Part shown: positions 17,539-26,958 of the stretch, one piece after another
Layout of the letters: each line of letters begins with the position of its first letter
Numbering within the stretch: the first letter of the stretch is position 1
The notes under the pieces: model-generated
What the model saw: the letters and a program-made list of their open reading frames with translations, nothing else
What the model was told of the DNA's origin: nothing
Database searches by the model: none
Assembly (NCBI GenBank): GCA_011390345.1
Contig: JAABSP010000027.1
Span: forward strand, 1 to 63,951
Length of the DNA stretch: 63,951 nt
Source: Desulfobacteraceae bacterium
GTDB taxonomy: Bacteria > Desulfobacterota > Desulfobacteria > Desulfobacterales > JAABSP01
Reading direction: 5' to 3'
Program-made: the position numbers and the translations under genes

Positions 17539-18603
17539 TCAACTGGCCAGTATTCTGGCAATATCGTTGTAGAAGACCAGGATCATCAGCATCAGCAGAA
17601 CAAATAGCCCGGCCTGCTGTGCGACCTCCCGGACCCTTGTGCTGACCGGCTTCCCCCGCACCAGTTCGATAAAGAAGAAGAGCAGATGGCCCCCGTCGAG
17701 CACCGGGATCGGCAGGATGTTGAGCACCGCGAGGTTGACGCTCAAGAGCGCGATGAGAAAACTTAAACTTGCAACCCCCTCCTTGGCCTGCTCCCCCGCG
17801 AGCTGTGCGATCATGATGGGGCCGCCCAGAGTGTCGGTCGAGACGATCCCCTGGATCAGCTTGACGATGGTGAGCACCGTCAGCTCGGTGATTCGGTAGG
17901 TCTGCACAAAGCTTTCGCCGATCGACTCGAAAAACCCCATGTCCCTGGTGAAGTAATCCCCGGCCGAGGTGACGCCGATCACATACCGCTCCATATCCTC
18001 GCCGAATAGATTCTTGGTGGTTCTTTTGTCGGCCGCGATGGTCACATCGACCCGCTCCTCCCCCCGAAGGATCGTCAGGTTGAGAGGGTTGCCCCGGCTC
18101 GCGGTGATGATTTCAGACATCTCCTCCCAGGTCTTGATCTCTTTTCCGTCGATGGCCGCGACCACATCCCCCTTCTGCAGCCCGCCTTCTGAAGCCGGGG
18201 TTTCTGACGCGACAGAGCCGATGGTCGGCTTCAGGATGTAGGTTCCGGAGATCTGAAAGATGAAAAAGAAGATAAGAACCGCAAGGACCAGATTAAAAAT
18301 GGGTCCGGCCGCGACAATCCCGATCCGTTGTAGCACCGGTTTATGGGTAAAGGAGACCGGAATGTCTTCCGGGTCGATCTCCGCATCCGGCTCCTCTCCA
18401 ACCATTTTCACATAGCCGCCGAGGGGGATGGCAGAGACCCGGTAATCGGTCCGCCCCACGGTCTTTCCAAAGATTCGGGGGCCAAAGCCCAGAGAGAACT
18501 TCTCCACGCCAACACCGAAGAGGCGGGCCACCAGAAAATGGCCCAGCTCGTGGAAGAAGACCAGTACGCCCAATACTATGATGAATGCAAAGATACTGTT
18601 CAT
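17539..18603 (-). CDS. rseP: RseP-type site-2 protease (M50)
   Basis: 354 aa integral membrane zinc metalloprotease that cleaves membrane-bound substrates such as anti-sigma factors and remnant signal peptides. The first TM carries VFFHELGHF (HExxH); a single PDZ domain follows (~residues 115-190: SEGGLQKGDVVAAIDGKEI). The second active-site motif is LDGGHLLFF near the C-terminus. The open frame extends to 18678 into dxr, but the ATG at 18603 (MNSIFAFIIVLGVL) gives the family's usual N-terminus. It lies 10 nt after dxr. One PDZ, not two as in E. coli RseP, is normal for many bacteria. Confidence 0.92.
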   Translation of the reverse strand: MNSIFAFIIVLGVLVFFHELGHFLVARLFGVGVEKFSLGFGPRIFGKTVGRTDYRVSAIPLGGYVKMVGEEPDAEIDPEDIPVSFTHKPVLQRIGIVAAGPIFNLVLAVLIFFFIFQISGTYILKPTIGSVASETPASEGGLQKGDVVAAIDGKEIKTWEEMSEIITASRGNPLNLTILRGEERVDVTIAADKRTTKNLFGEDMERYVIGVTSAGDYFTRDMGFFESIGESFVQTYRITELTVLTIVKLIQGIVSTDTLGGPIMIAQLAGEQAKEGVASLSFLIALLSVNLAVLNILPIPVLDGGHLLFFFIELVRGKPVSTRVREVAQQAGLFVLLMLMILVFYNDIARILAS

Positions 18604-18613
18604 GCTGCAGAAA

Positions 18614-19771
18614 TTAATCCTTTCGGAGGGCTTCGTCAACCCGGTTTCGGGCCCAACTGTCCGCCGCGATAATCGCATCCAGATCCGGGGATATGTCCGG
18701 GGTGTGGGCCTCCATTGTCTCTTTAATCAGTGCCGGAATCCGGGGAAAAGAGATCCTTTGGTCCAAAAAGGCCGCGACCGCGATCTCGTTTGCCGCATTC
18801 AGGACCGCAGGCATTGTTCCGCCGGTGCGGATGGCCGCAAATGCAAGGGCAAGACATTGAAATTTTTCAAGGTCGGGCCGCTCAAAGGTCAGGTTGTCAT
18901 GGTGAAAAGGATCGAGCCGATGCTCGGGAAGCGGCAGCCGCTCGGGCCAGGAGAGGCCGTAGGCGATGGCCCCTTTCATGTCGGGAATCCCCAACTGCGC
19001 GATCACCGAGCCGTCCTTGTATGCGACCATGGAGTGGACGATGCTCTGGGGATGCACAACCACCTCGATCCGGTCTGGGGTCACACCGAAGAGGTGGCTG
19101 GCCTCGATCACCTCCAGCCCCTTGTTCATCAGCGTTGCTGAGTCTATGGTGATCTTTGGCCCCATCTGCCAGGTGGGGTGGTTGAGCGCATCTTCGGGCC
19201 GGATATCCGAAAACTTTGTGATGTCCCTGTTTCGAAAAGGTCCGCCCGATGCGGTGAGCAGGATTTTCTCCAGATCCTTCCGGTTCTGGCCCGCCAGACA
19301 CTGAAAGATCGCGCTGTGCTCGCTGTCCACCGGCAGGATCTTCACCCCTTTTTCCGCGGCCCGCGTCATCACGATCTCCCCGGCCATTACCAGGGTCTCC
19401 TTGTTGGCCAGCGCGATCTCCTTGCCCGCGTCGATGGCCGCAAGGGTCGGTTCCAGGCCGGCCGCGCCGACCACTGCCGTCAATACGCTCTTCACCGAAT
19501 CGAGGGTTGCGGCTGCGCGGTACCCCTCGGCCCCGTAGAGGAGCTCGGTTTTGCTTCCCCGGGGCAGAAGTCTGCCAAGGGCTGCGGCCCTCTCTTCATC
19601 ATAGACCGCAGCAACCTCGGGCCTGAATTCGATGATCTGTTCGGCCAGAAGTTCAACACTTGACTTTGCGGTTATGGCCTTTACGGAAAACCGGTCCGGA
19701 AACCGTCTTGCGATCTCCAGGCCGTTTGCACCGATGGAGCCGGTGGAACCGAGAACCGCGATCCCTTTCAT
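18614..19771 (-). CDS. dxr: 1-deoxy-D-xylulose 5-phosphate reductoisomerase
   Basis: 385 aa NADPH-dependent enzyme of the MEP isoprenoid pathway, making 2-C-methyl-D-erythritol 4-phosphate. The N-terminal nucleotide motif is VLGSTGSIGANGLEI (residues 6-20); ALANKETLVMAG, PVDSEHSAIFQCL (metal ligands Asp/Glu), HPTWQMGPKITIDSATLMNKGLE and NAANEIAVAAFL are all intact. The ATG at 19771 has no ribosome site of its own. It sits in a 17-bp tandem duplication with the cdsA end, and removing one copy would restore an ATGA stop-start overlap with cdsA. It supplies precursor for UppS in the same operon. Confidence 0.95.
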   Translation of the reverse strand: MKGIAVLGSTGSIGANGLEIARRFPDRFSVKAITAKSSVELLAEQIIEFRPEVAAVYDEERAAALGRLLPRGSKTELLYGAEGYRAAATLDSVKSVLTAVVGAAGLEPTLAAIDAGKEIALANKETLVMAGEIVMTRAAEKGVKILPVDSEHSAIFQCLAGQNRKDLEKILLTASGGPFRNRDITKFSDIRPEDALNHPTWQMGPKITIDSATLMNKGLEVIEASHLFGVTPDRIEVVVHPQSIVHSMVAYKDGSVIAQLGIPDMKGAIAYGLSWPERLPLPEHRLDPFHHDNLTFERPDLEKFQCLALAFAAIRTGGTMPAVLNAANEIAVAAFLDQRISFPRIPALIKETMEAHTPDISPDLDAIIAADSWARNRVDEALRKD

Positions 19772-19798
19772 TTAAAGATGACTTTCATTTAAAGATGA
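19766..19798. repeat. 17-bp-period tandem duplication at the cdsA/dxr junction
   Basis: The plus-strand 16-mer TTTCATTTAAAGATGA occurs at 19766-19781 and 19783-19798, one base apart. One copy carries the last codons and stop of cdsA and the other the dxr start codon. Confidence 0.9.
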
Positions 19799-20594
19799 AT
19801 TCCTTGAAAAGATAGGTGATGGGCGCGGCAAAGAGCAGCGCGTCGATCCGGTCCAGAAGCCCCCCGTGTCCCGGAAGAATCGAGCCGGAATCCTTGATGG
19901 CCGCATTCCGCTTCAGGGCCGACTCGAAGAGATCCCCGATCTGTCCCGCGATGCCCGCGCAGACGAAGAAAAGAATGGAGTATTTCCACTCCAGAAGGGG
20001 CAGAAAGAGGATCTTGAAGATCGACCCGACGAGGATGTTTGCGACGATCCCGCCCAGCGCGCCCTCGATGGTCTTTTTGGGGCTGACCGAAGGGCAGAGC
20101 TTGTGCTTTCCGTAATATGAGCCGACGTAATAGGCCCCGATATCCCCGGCAAAGATGACGGCCAGCAGAAGGAAGATCCAGATCATCCCGTCGGACCCGT
20201 GTCGGATCGAGGCGATGGTGGCCAGGGATAGCGCGATATAGGTCATTCCCTGGGTCTGGCGCGCAGTGTTGTCTAAAATGGCCGGATCATCCCTGAACTG
20301 GGTGAGGGAAAACGCGCCCGAGAGGATCACGTTGAGCGAAAGCAGAAAGAGGAGGAGATCGTTTTTGTTCCAGAAGACGGCCATCACCAGCATGGGCCCC
20401 AATATCAGCCCGATCAGCAGAATGCCCCCGGAGATGGTATCTCCGCTCGGATCATAGGTGATCCGATAGTATTCACAGAGGCTTATGACGCAGACCAAAG
20501 AGACGAAGAAGATAAAGGGGATGCCCCCGATGACGATGAGGGTGATGAGAAAGGGGAGGACGACCAGCGCGGATATCCAACGTTTCAGATGCAT
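19785..20594 (-). CDS. cdsA: Phosphatidate cytidylyltransferase
   Basis: 269 aa multi-pass inner-membrane enzyme that makes CDP-diacylglycerol from phosphatidic acid and CTP. Seven to eight hydrophobic segments are visible. The family signature near the C-terminus is intact: SVSPKKTIEGALGG, then RIDALLFAAPITYLF, with metal-binding Asp in FAGDIGAYYVGSYYGKHKL and KDSGSILPGHGGLLDR. It lies 24 bp after uppS and ends in the 17-bp duplication that separates it from dxr. Part of the rpsB-rseP operon. Confidence 0.94.
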   Translation of the reverse strand: MHLKRWISALVVLPFLITLIVIGGIPFIFFVSLVCVISLCEYYRITYDPSGDTISGGILLIGLILGPMLVMAVFWNKNDLLLFLLSLNVILSGAFSLTQFRDDPAILDNTARQTQGMTYIALSLATIASIRHGSDGMIWIFLLLAVIFAGDIGAYYVGSYYGKHKLCPSVSPKKTIEGALGGIVANILVGSIFKILFLPLLEWKYSILFFVCAGIAGQIGDLFESALKRNAAIKDSGSILPGHGGLLDRIDALLFAAPITYLFKEFIFK

Positions 20595-20618
20595 GGCATC
20601 TCCTGTAGTAAAAGAGGT

Positions 20619-21371
20619 TTACCGAAGAACTTTTCCGAACCGGCGCTCCCGCCGACCGTATGCCTTCAGAATATCATAGTACTCCTCTTTTGTAAAATCG
20701 GGCCAGAGGGTCTCGGTGATGAAAAATTCCGCATACGCGAGCTGCCAGAGAAGGAAGTTGCTGATCCGCATCTCCCCGCTGGTCCGGATCATCAGATCGG
20801 GGTCCGGCATCCCCTTTGTATAGAGGTGGTCAGCTACGGTCTCCTCGGTGATCGTTTCAGGGTCGATCTCGCCTTTTGCCGCCTTCCGTGCGATAGATTG
20901 AACCATTTCGGTGATCTCGGTGCGGCCCCCGTAGCTGAGGGAGAGGTTCAAAACCATTCCCTGATTCTCTGCGGTCAGCCCCTTGGTCTCATCGAGGGAA
21001 TCCCGGACATCTTTGGGAAGGCGTTCAGTCTGGCCGATCGCGTTGAGCCGGATATGGTTTTGGACCATCTCCTGGCGCTCCGATTTCAAAAACCTGCGCA
21101 GCAATGTCATCAATGCCATTACCTCGGCCTTGGGCCGGGCCCAGTTCTCTGTGGAGAAGGCATAGAGCGTCAGCACCGAGATCCCGATCTCCCGGCTGGC
21201 CCGGACGATCTCCCGCACCGTCTCCATCCCCTGCTCGTGGCCCAGGACCCGGTTCATGAGCCTTTTTTTGGCCCACCGGCCGTTGCCGTCCATGATGACG
21301 GCCACATGCCTTGGAATCCGCTCCGGGTCCAGGCCCGCGGCCGCGATTGCCCCGGCCGGATCAGAACTCAA
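20619..21371 (-). CDS. uppS: Isoprenyl transferase (undecaprenyl diphosphate synthase)
   Basis: 250 aa cis-prenyltransferase that makes the carrier lipid for peptidoglycan and O-antigen. The catalytic motif [16 protein letters not shown] is at about residues 22-37, and [24 protein letters not shown] and [20 protein letters not shown] are intact. The start is taken as TTG at 21371, which has an AAGGAG site 5 nt upstream and overlaps the frr stop by 11 nt; no ATG lies between it and the catalytic core. Confidence 0.94.
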   Translation of the reverse strand: MSSDPAGAIAAAGLDPERIPRHVAVIMDGNGRWAKKRLMNRVLGHEQGMETVREIVRASREIGISVLTLYAFSTENWARPKAEVMALMTLLRRFLKSERQEMVQNHIRLNAIGQTERLPKDVRDSLDETKGLTAENQGMVLNLSLSYGGRTEITEMVQSIARKAAKGEIDPETITEETVADHLYTKGMPDPDLMIRTSGEMRISNFLLWQLAYAEFFITETLWPDFTKEEYYDILKAYGRRERRFGKVLR

Positions 21372-21918
21372 GAATCTCCTTCTCTTTCTCCTGATAGACC
21401 TCGTCGATCTTCTTGATATGATCGTCGGTGATCTTCTGGACCTGATCCTGGGCCTTGAACGCGTCGTCTTCGGAGATGTCGCCCTCTTTTTTCAGCTCTT
21501 TGAGCATGTCGTTGGCATCCCGGCGGATGTTGCGGACCGCGACCTTGTACTCCTCGCAGGTCTTGTTGACCAGCTTCACCAGCTCCTTGCGCCGCTCTTC
21601 GGTCAGGGGCGGAATCGTGATCCGGATCAGCTTCCCGTCACTCGATGGCGTGAGGCCCAGATCCGATTTCAAAATCGCCTTTTCAATCTCCTTGATCGCG
21701 GTCGCATCCCAGGGCTGGATCATGATGAGCCGGCTTTCGGGAACCGAGAGGGTGGCCATCTGGTTGAGCGGGGTCGGGGTTCCGTAATAGTCGGCCCGGA
21801 CACCGTCCAGCAGGGACAGGGAGGCCCGGCCGGTCCTGATCCGCTTCAGCTCGTTTCTCAGCGCGGCGATGGATTTTTCCATCCGCGCCTGGGTCTCTTC
21901 ATAGATGGAGTCGATCAT
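21361..21918 (-). CDS. frr: Ribosome recycling factor
   Basis: 185 aa, the usual length. With EF-G it splits post-termination ribosomes. Conserved segments: [90 protein letters not shown]. It lies 67 bp after pyrH and overlaps the start of uppS by 11 nt. Confidence 0.96.
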   Translation of the reverse strand: MIDSIYEETQARMEKSIAALRNELKRIRTGRASLSLLDGVRADYYGTPTPLNQMATLSVPESRLIMIQPWDATAIKEIEKAILKSDLGLTPSSDGKLIRITIPPLTEERRKELVKLVNKTCEEYKVAVRNIRRDANDMLKELKKEGDISEDDAFKAQDQVQKITDDHIKKIDEVYQEKEKEILEF

Positions 21919-21985
21919 TGCCTTTCCTTTCCCTTGTCTGATCCTTTTTTCAACCCTCAGTAGGGCATGGGGTCAAACCCTTATG

Positions 21986-22744
21986 CTACGGGGTGTTGCC
22001 CCGCTTTTCATCTGATGGGCCGTCGGGCCCGTTATCGATGAGGGAGCCGACAGTCTCCCCCAGCACCACATTGCGGATATTTCCCTCCTGGTTGAGATCG
22101 AAGACCACCAGAGGAAGCTTATTGTCCATTGCCAGGGAGATGGCTGTCATGTCCATGACCTTGAGCTGCCTTTCCAGGGCGTGCATGTAGGTGATGTGGG
22201 GCACGAAGTGCGCGTCCTTGTGAATGGCCGGGTCCGCGTCGTAGAGCCCCTTGACCTTGGTGGCCTTGAGCAGGATCTGGGCATGGATCTCCTGAGCCCG
22301 GAGCACGGCCGCGGTGTCGGTGGTGAAGTAGGGGTTGCCGGTGCCGGCCGCGCAGATCACCACCCGGCCCTTTTCCAGATGACGAACCGCACGCCTGCGG
22401 ATGTAGGGCTCGGCCACCTCGTGCATGGAGATGGCGGTCTGCACCCGGGTCTCCACACCCTTCTTCTCCAGCGAGTCCTGCAGCGCAATGCTGTTGATCA
22501 CGGTGGCCAGCATCCCCATGTGATCCGCGGAGGCCCGCTCCATGCCGAAGGAGGTCGCGGCAACCCCTCTGAAGATGTTGCCGCCGCCCACAACGATCGC
22601 AATCTGGACCCCGAGTTCGACCACGGATTTGACCTCGTCGGCCACATAGCCCATCATCTGGGGGCTGATACCGAAGCCCTGATCCCCCATGAGGGCCTCA
22701 CCGGAAAGTTTGAGCAGAATCCGTTCGAATATGGGCGCGGCCAA
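21986..22744 (-). CDS. pyrH: UMP kinase
   Basis: 252 aa amino-acid-kinase-fold enzyme phosphorylating UMP to UDP. Motifs: [12 protein letters not shown] at residue ~10, [30 protein letters not shown] and [19 protein letters not shown], with [16 protein letters not shown]. The start is TTG at 22744, three nt past the tsf stop; the AGGAG in the last tsf codons lies 8 nt upstream of it. The C-terminus runs about 10 residues past the usual end ([12 protein letters not shown]). Confidence 0.95.
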   Translation of the reverse strand: MAAPIFERILLKLSGEALMGDQGFGISPQMMGYVADEVKSVVELGVQIAIVVGGGNIFRGVAATSFGMERASADHMGMLATVINSIALQDSLEKKGVETRVQTAISMHEVAEPYIRRRAVRHLEKGRVVICAAGTGNPYFTTDTAAVLRAQEIHAQILLKATKVKGLYDADPAIHKDAHFVPHITYMHALERQLKVMDMTAISLAMDNKLPLVVFDLNQEGNIRNVVLGETVGSLIDNGPDGPSDEKRGNTP

Positions 22745-22747
22745 GGC

Positions 22748-23344
22748 TTATTCTCCTACCTGAAACCGGGCAAAGCGCCGGATGGTGATGTTCTCGCCGG
22801 TCTTGGCGATCACTTCGTTGAGATAGTCGGCAATCGAGATGTTCGGGTCCTTCACATATGCCTGGTCCAAAAGGCAGCTATCCTTGTAGAACTTGTTGAG
22901 CTTCCCCTCTGCGATCTTGTCCACCATCTTCTCGGGCTTGCCCATCTCCAGGGCCTGGGCCTTGTATATCTCCTTCTCCCGTTCGATCACGTCGGCCGGA
23001 ACATCTTCGGGGGTGATCCCGACGGGGCTTGCGGCCGCGATGTGCATCGCGATGTTTCGGGCAAATTCCTTGAAATCATCGGTCTTGGCCACAAAGTCGG
23101 TCTCGCAGTTGATCTCCACCATCACGCCGATCTTTCCGCCCATATGGATGTAGGACTCGACTACGCCTTCGCTCATCGAGCGGCCGGCCCGCTTCTTTGC
23201 CGTGGCCAGACCCTTCTTTCTCAGGAAATCGACGGCCTTTTCCAGATCCCCGCCGCACTCTGCCAGGGCCTCCTTGCAGTCCATGATACCGGCTCCGGTC
23301 TGCTCCCGGAGCCCTTTGACCATCTTTGCGCTGATCTCTGCCAT
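22748..23344 (-). CDS. tsf: Elongation factor Ts (short form)
   Basis: 198 aa guanine-nucleotide exchange factor for EF-Tu. The UBA-like N-terminus reads [23 protein letters not shown], and the exchange motif is [24 protein letters not shown]. It is the compact form of about 200 aa, lacking the extra dimerisation region of the ~280-aa E. coli protein; short forms are normal in several phyla. AAGGAG lies upstream of the ATG. It is separated from rpsB by 199 bp holding an intrinsic terminator and an 18-bp tandem repeat. Confidence 0.95.
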   Translation of the reverse strand: MAEISAKMVKGLREQTGAGIMDCKEALAECGGDLEKAVDFLRKKGLATAKKRAGRSMSEGVVESYIHMGGKIGVMVEINCETDFVAKTDDFKEFARNIAMHIAAASPVGITPEDVPADVIEREKEIYKAQALEMGKPEKMVDKIAEGKLNKFYKDSCLLDQAYVKDPNISIADYLNEVIAKTGENITIRRFARFQVGE

Positions 23345-23382
23345 TGGTATACTTCTCCTTTTTCAAATGCCCCTTTTGAACA

Positions 23383-23418
23383 TTTCGAACAATTCAAACA
23401 TTTCGAACAGTTCAAACT
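23383..23418. repeat. 18-bp imperfect tandem repeat in the tsf leader
   Basis: TTTCGAACAATTCAAACA (23383-23400) is followed by TTTCGAACAGTTCAAACT (23401-23418), 16 of 18 identical. It lies between the rpsB-tsf terminator and the tsf start on the minus strand. Confidence 0.8.
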
Positions 23419-23436
23419 GGGGGCATCTGTATATTT

Positions 23437-23468
23437 TTTAAAAAACGGCCCCGGATTTTCAGGGCCGT
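23437..23468 (-). terminator. Intrinsic terminator/attenuator between rpsB and tsf
   Basis: On the minus strand ACGGCCC (23462-23468) pairs with GGGCCGT (23445-23451) around a 10-nt loop, followed by six T. It lies about 75 nt past the rpsB stop. It would let S2 be made in excess of EF-Ts; a partial terminator between rpsB and tsf is also known in E. coli. Confidence 0.85.
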
Positions 23469-23543
23469 CTCTTTTGTTCAATTTGTATGAATTCGGGGTG
23501 TAAAACCGATCTTCCGATCGGCAATGCTCTTTTTGATAAGGGG

Positions 23544-24476
23544 CTATTCGCCGGGTTTTTCAGCGTCGGCCTCTACGCCAGCTTCGGCAGTAACATCGGC
23601 CTCGGGATTCAGATCCTCAGTGGTCTCCACAACCCCGCCCCGGCGGATTACCTCCACTACCGGGCCCTGGGTTCCGTCGGAGATGACCTTCCGCTCTCCC
23701 GGCTTCAGGTCCGCGCTTGCAACCGCTATCTCGTCCGATTCGCTATCATCGGTCTCCTTGTCCTTTTCGGCCTGGAGCTTTTCAGCCTTCAGCTCGGCCC
23801 CTTCGATGCACGCATTCGCGATGCGGGAGGTGAGGAGGCGGATGGCCCTGATCGCATCATCGTTGCCCGGGATGACGTAGTCGATGTCATCGGGGTCGCA
23901 GTTGGTGTCCACAATGGCCACGATGGGAATTCCGAGCCTGCGCCCCTCCCGGATCGCGATGGCCTCGTTTTTCGGATCGACGATGAAGATCGCGCCCGGC
24001 AGGCCATTCATTTCCCGGATGCCGCCGAGGTTGTTGTCGAGCTTGATCCGCTCCTTTTCCAGCTTCAACCGCTCCTTTTTGGTATAGAGGTTGATGGTCT
24101 CGTCGTTCTTGATCTGGTTGAGGTGGTTTAGCTGGTCAATGCTCTTCTTGACGGTCTGGAAGTTGGTGAGCATCCCGCCGAGCCAGCGGTTGTGGACGTA
24201 ATACATCTCGGAGCGGTTGGCCTCTTCATAGATCGCGTCTCGGGCCTGCTTCTTGGTGCCGACGAAGAGCACCTTCTTTCCTTCCGAAACGGTCTTTTGG
24301 ATGAATTCGTAGGCATCCTTGAACATCCGGACCGTCTTCTGCAGGTCGATGATGTAGATGCCGTTGCGCGCGCCGAAGATGTAGGGTTTCATCTTGGGGT
24401 TCCATCGCTTGGTCTGATGGCCGAAATGTACCCCTGCCTCCAGAAGCTCCTTCATGGTGATCTGTACTGCTGCCAT
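23544..24476 (-). CDS. rpsB: 30S ribosomal protein S2 with acidic C-terminal extension
   Basis: 310 aa. The first ~235 residues are a complete S2 ([70 protein letters not shown]). The last ~75 residues are an added low-complexity acidic tail ([14 protein letters not shown]..., ending [13 protein letters not shown]), with a middle part [12 protein letters not shown]. Bacterial S2 is usually 240-260 aa. It heads the operon; AAAGGAAAAATCG precedes the ATG. The role of the tail is unknown. Confidence 0.95.
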   Translation of the reverse strand: MAAVQITMKELLEAGVHFGHQTKRWNPKMKPYIFGARNGIYIIDLQKTVRMFKDAYEFIQKTVSEGKKVLFVGTKKQARDAIYEEANRSEMYYVHNRWLGGMLTNFQTVKKSIDQLNHLNQIKNDETINLYTKKERLKLEKERIKLDNNLGGIREMNGLPGAIFIVDPKNEAIAIREGRRLGIPIVAIVDTNCDPDDIDYVIPGNDDAIRAIRLLTSRIANACIEGAELKAEKLQAEKDKETDDSESDEIAVASADLKPGERKVISDGTQGPVVEVIRRGGVVETTEDLNPEADVTAEAGVEADAEKPGE

Positions 24477-24546
24477 TTACGATTTTTCCTTTCTTTGGGT
24501 TTTTCCACCGCTCCCATCCCACCGGCAGCCGACCCCTTTTTCCTTT

Positions 24547-24578
24547 TTGTTATGCATAAAAATTGTTATGCATAAAAA
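24547..24578. repeat. 16-bp perfect tandem repeat upstream of rpsB
   Basis: TTGTTATGCATAAAAA is present at 24547-24562 and again at 24563-24578. It lies between the prmC terminator and rpsB, in the region expected to hold the rpsB promoter. The TATGCATAA core is self-complementary. Confidence 0.85.
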
Positions 24579-24599
24579 AAACGGTATGGAAAACCGTTT
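24574..24599 (-). terminator. Intrinsic terminator after prmC
   Basis: On the minus strand AAACGG (24594-24599) pairs with CCGTTT (24579-24584) around a 9-nt loop and runs into eight T. It lies 100 nt past the prmC stop, closing the rho-rpmE-prfA-prmC transcript. The stem is short. Between it and prmC (24600-24698) nothing further was found. Confidence 0.65.
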
Positions 24600-24698
24600 C
24601 GGAAAAGAGGCACCCGGCAGACGGTCCGGGAGCGTGTGACGCTAAAAACGATAAATATAACTTAGTAACAAATCCGGGGAAGAGAGGCAAGACTTTTT

Positions 24699-25607
24699 TT
24701 ATCGGGTAGCGACCGCCACCCGCTGATGTCCCTCATAGTCGGCTACAGGCCGGATCTCCCGGTATTCCCCGGTCTCCCTGAGAAGCTCTTCCACGGCCTC
24801 CCACTGGTCATGGCCGATCTCCATGAGAAGGGAGCCCCCCTCGTGAAGATGGGCCCAAGCCCCGGATGCGATCCGCCGGATCGGGCTCAGCCCGTCCTCA
24901 CCCCCGTCCAGCGCGGCTTTCGGCTCATGATGGATTTCAGGCTGAAGCCGGTCCAGGGTCCGGGTCGGAATATAGGGCGGGTTGGAGAGGATCAGGTGGA
25001 ATCGGGCATCGCGCCGGACCGGCAGGAGCCAGTCTCCGGCAAAGAAGCGGGGTGCATCTTCCCGGGTTTCCTCCTGTCCTTGCCCCTGAAGCTGGCTTCG
25101 GGCGTTTTCCCGGGCCACCCGCAGCGCGGCTTCGGAGCAATCCAATGCAAAGAGAAGATCCCCGGGCCGCTCTGCCCCGATCGCGCAGATGATCGCGCCC
25201 GAGCCGGTTCCCATATCCAGCACCCTGGCCATTGGAATCTCCTTCAGCAGCCCCAGCGCGGTCTCCACCAGGATTTCGGTCTCGGGTCTGGGGATGAGCA
25301 CCTCGGGCGAGACCGCTAGATCGAGGCTCCAGAATCCTTTCCGGCCCGTGATATACGCGGCCGGTTCCCTCTTGACCCGCCGGCGGATCATGGCCTTGAA
25401 CCGGGAGAGTTCCTCCGGGTTCAGGGGCTGGTCATGGCGCAGGTATAGGTCGATCCGCTCCAGCCCCAGAAGATGGGCCAAAAGGATCTGCGCGCCCGAA
25501 CGGGGGCCTTCCACAGCCTTTGATCGGAAATACTCCTCGGTCCACCGGAGGAGTTTAAGAATGGTCCACTGAGGCTGTTCCGTCGGTTCCGATGGGGGAA
25601 TCTGCAT
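24699..25607 (-). CDS. prmC: Release factor glutamine methyltransferase
   Basis: 302 aa SAM-dependent enzyme that methylates the Gln of the GGQ motif of release factors. SAM-binding motif [12 protein letters not shown] is at about residues 133-144; the catalytic NPPY lies in [13 protein letters not shown] near residue 207. The N-terminal helical domain is normal. The ATG at 25607 overlaps the prfA 3' end by 53 nt, typical of the prfA-prmC pair, and its substrate RF1 is encoded next to it. It is the last gene before the terminator at 24574. Confidence 0.93.
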   Translation of the reverse strand: MQIPPSEPTEQPQWTILKLLRWTEEYFRSKAVEGPRSGAQILLAHLLGLERIDLYLRHDQPLNPEELSRFKAMIRRRVKREPAAYITGRKGFWSLDLAVSPEVLIPRPETEILVETALGLLKEIPMARVLDMGTGSGAIICAIGAERPGDLLFALDCSEAALRVARENARSQLQGQGQEETREDAPRFFAGDWLLPVRRDARFHLILSNPPYIPTRTLDRLQPEIHHEPKAALDGGEDGLSPIRRIASGAWAHLHEGGSLLMEIGHDQWEAVEELLRETGEYREIRPVADYEGHQRVAVATR

Positions 25608-26661
25608 GCTCCAGCGCCTGGGCCTGGTAGTGGGTGGTCAGCTCGTCGATGATCGCGTCGATGTCTCCTTGAAGAATGGACTCCAGCTTGTAGAGGGTCA
25701 GGCCGATCCGGTGCTCCGTGACCCGGCCCTGGGGGTAGTTGTATGTTCGGATCCTGCCGCTTCTGTCCCCGGTGCCGATCTGGCTCTTCCGCTCTTCAGA
25801 GCGCTTGTCGTTCTGCTCCTGGATCATCCGGTCCAAAAGGCGGGCCCGCAGCACCTTCATGGCCTTGGCCTTGTTCTTCCACTGAGACTTCTCGTCCTGG
25901 CAGGTCACCACCAGGTTTGTGGGGAGATGGGTGATCCGGACAGCGGAGTCGGTGGTGTTAACGGACTGGCCCCCTGGGCCCGTGGCGCGGTAGACATCGA
26001 TCTTGAGTTCGTTGGAATCGATGTTGAGTTCCACATCTTCGGCCTCGGGCAGCACCGCAACCGTCACGGCCGAGGTGTGAATCCGGCCCTGAGTCTCGGT
26101 GGTCGGAACCCGCTGGACCCGATGGGTGCCGCTCTCGTATTTCAGGCGGCTGTAGGCTCCGCGTCCGTGGATCATCGCGATGGCCTCCTTGTAGCCGCCG
26201 GTCCCGCTCTCGTGGAGGTCCATCATCTCCACCTTCCATCCCTTGCCCTCGGCATACCGGATGTACATCCGGAAGAGATCGCCCGCGAAGAGCCCGGCCT
26301 CATCCCCGCCGGTGCCGGCCCGAATCTCTAAAAGGACATTCTTGTCGTCGTTGGGGTCTTTTGGTGTCAGCAGCCGCTTCAGCTCGGTCTCCAGGGCCTC
26401 GGTTCTTCCTTCGAGCCGCTCGATCTCGTCTCTGGCCAGTGTCTTGATCTCAGGATCACTGTCTCTGAGCAGCTCCTGGCTCTCCTCGATCTCCTCGCTC
26501 GCCTGCAGGTAGGCCCGGTAGGCATTGACGATGTCTGAAAGCTCGGAATGCTCCTTGGCGTAGCGCTGGTATCTCTCCTGATCCCGGAGCACCTCCGGGT
26601 CGCTCAAAAGGGCCTCCAGCTCGGCGTGGCGGTTTTCCACACCCTTCAGTCTGTCGAACAT
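25555..26661 (-). CDS. prfA: Peptide chain release factor 1
   Basis: 368 aa class-I release factor for UAA/UAG. The peptidyl-tRNA hydrolysis motif [18 protein letters not shown] is at about residue 230, and [20 protein letters not shown] and [23 protein letters not shown] are classic RF1 segments. The motif reads GPGGQ where most RF1s have GAGGQ, a mild substitution that leaves GGQ intact. It sits between rpmE and prmC. The C-terminal ~15 residues after [11 protein letters not shown] run longer than usual, into the prmC overlap. Confidence 0.95.
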   Translation of the reverse strand: MFDRLKGVENRHAELEALLSDPEVLRDQERYQRYAKEHSELSDIVNAYRAYLQASEEIEESQELLRDSDPEIKTLARDEIERLEGRTEALETELKRLLTPKDPNDDKNVLLEIRAGTGGDEAGLFAGDLFRMYIRYAEGKGWKVEMMDLHESGTGGYKEAIAMIHGRGAYSRLKYESGTHRVQRVPTTETQGRIHTSAVTVAVLPEAEDVELNIDSNELKIDVYRATGPGGQSVNTTDSAVRITHLPTNLVVTCQDEKSQWKNKAKAMKVLRARLLDRMIQEQNDKRSEERKSQIGTGDRSGRIRTYNYPQGRVTEHRIGLTLYKLESILQGDIDAIIDELTTHYQAQALEHADSPIGTDGTASVDHS

Positions 26662-26682
26662 ATGGGGGTCTTCCCGGTATCG

Positions 26683-26907
26683 TTAGGATTGTTTCTGCTG
26701 CTGCTGCTGAAACTTCTCGTACTTCTTGCGGAAGCGCTCGATGCGGCCGGCCGTGTCCACCAGCTTCTGCTTGCCGGTGAAGAAGGGGTGGCACTGGGAG
26801 CATATCTCCACCCGGATGTCCGATTTGGTGGAGCCGGACTCGATCACGTTGCCGCACGCACAGGTGATCGTAGTGTCGTCGTATTTGGGATGGATGCCTT
26901 CTTTCAT
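26683..26907 (-). CDS. rpmE: 50S ribosomal protein L31 (zinc-binding form)
   Basis: 74 aa. [19 protein letters not shown] begins a standard L31, with zinc ligands in CACG and [21 protein letters not shown], so it is the C+ type that is replaced by a C-minus paralog under zinc starvation in some bacteria. The tail is glutamine-rich (QQQQQKQS). It lies between rho and prfA, 21 nt before prfA, the usual rho-rpmE-prfA order. Confidence 0.94.
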   Translation of the reverse strand: MKEGIHPKYDDTTITCACGNVIESGSTKSDIRVEICSQCHPFFTGKQKLVDTAGRIERFRKKYEKFQQQQQKQS

Positions 26908-26958
26908 GGGACGTCTTACCTCCGTATTCTTCGAATATATTTGTAGATATCTTCTCTT

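Noticed and set aside
22181-23503. 440-aa plus-strand open frame antisense to pyrH and tsf
   Set aside because: It covers two well-known genes on the other strand and shows no domain.
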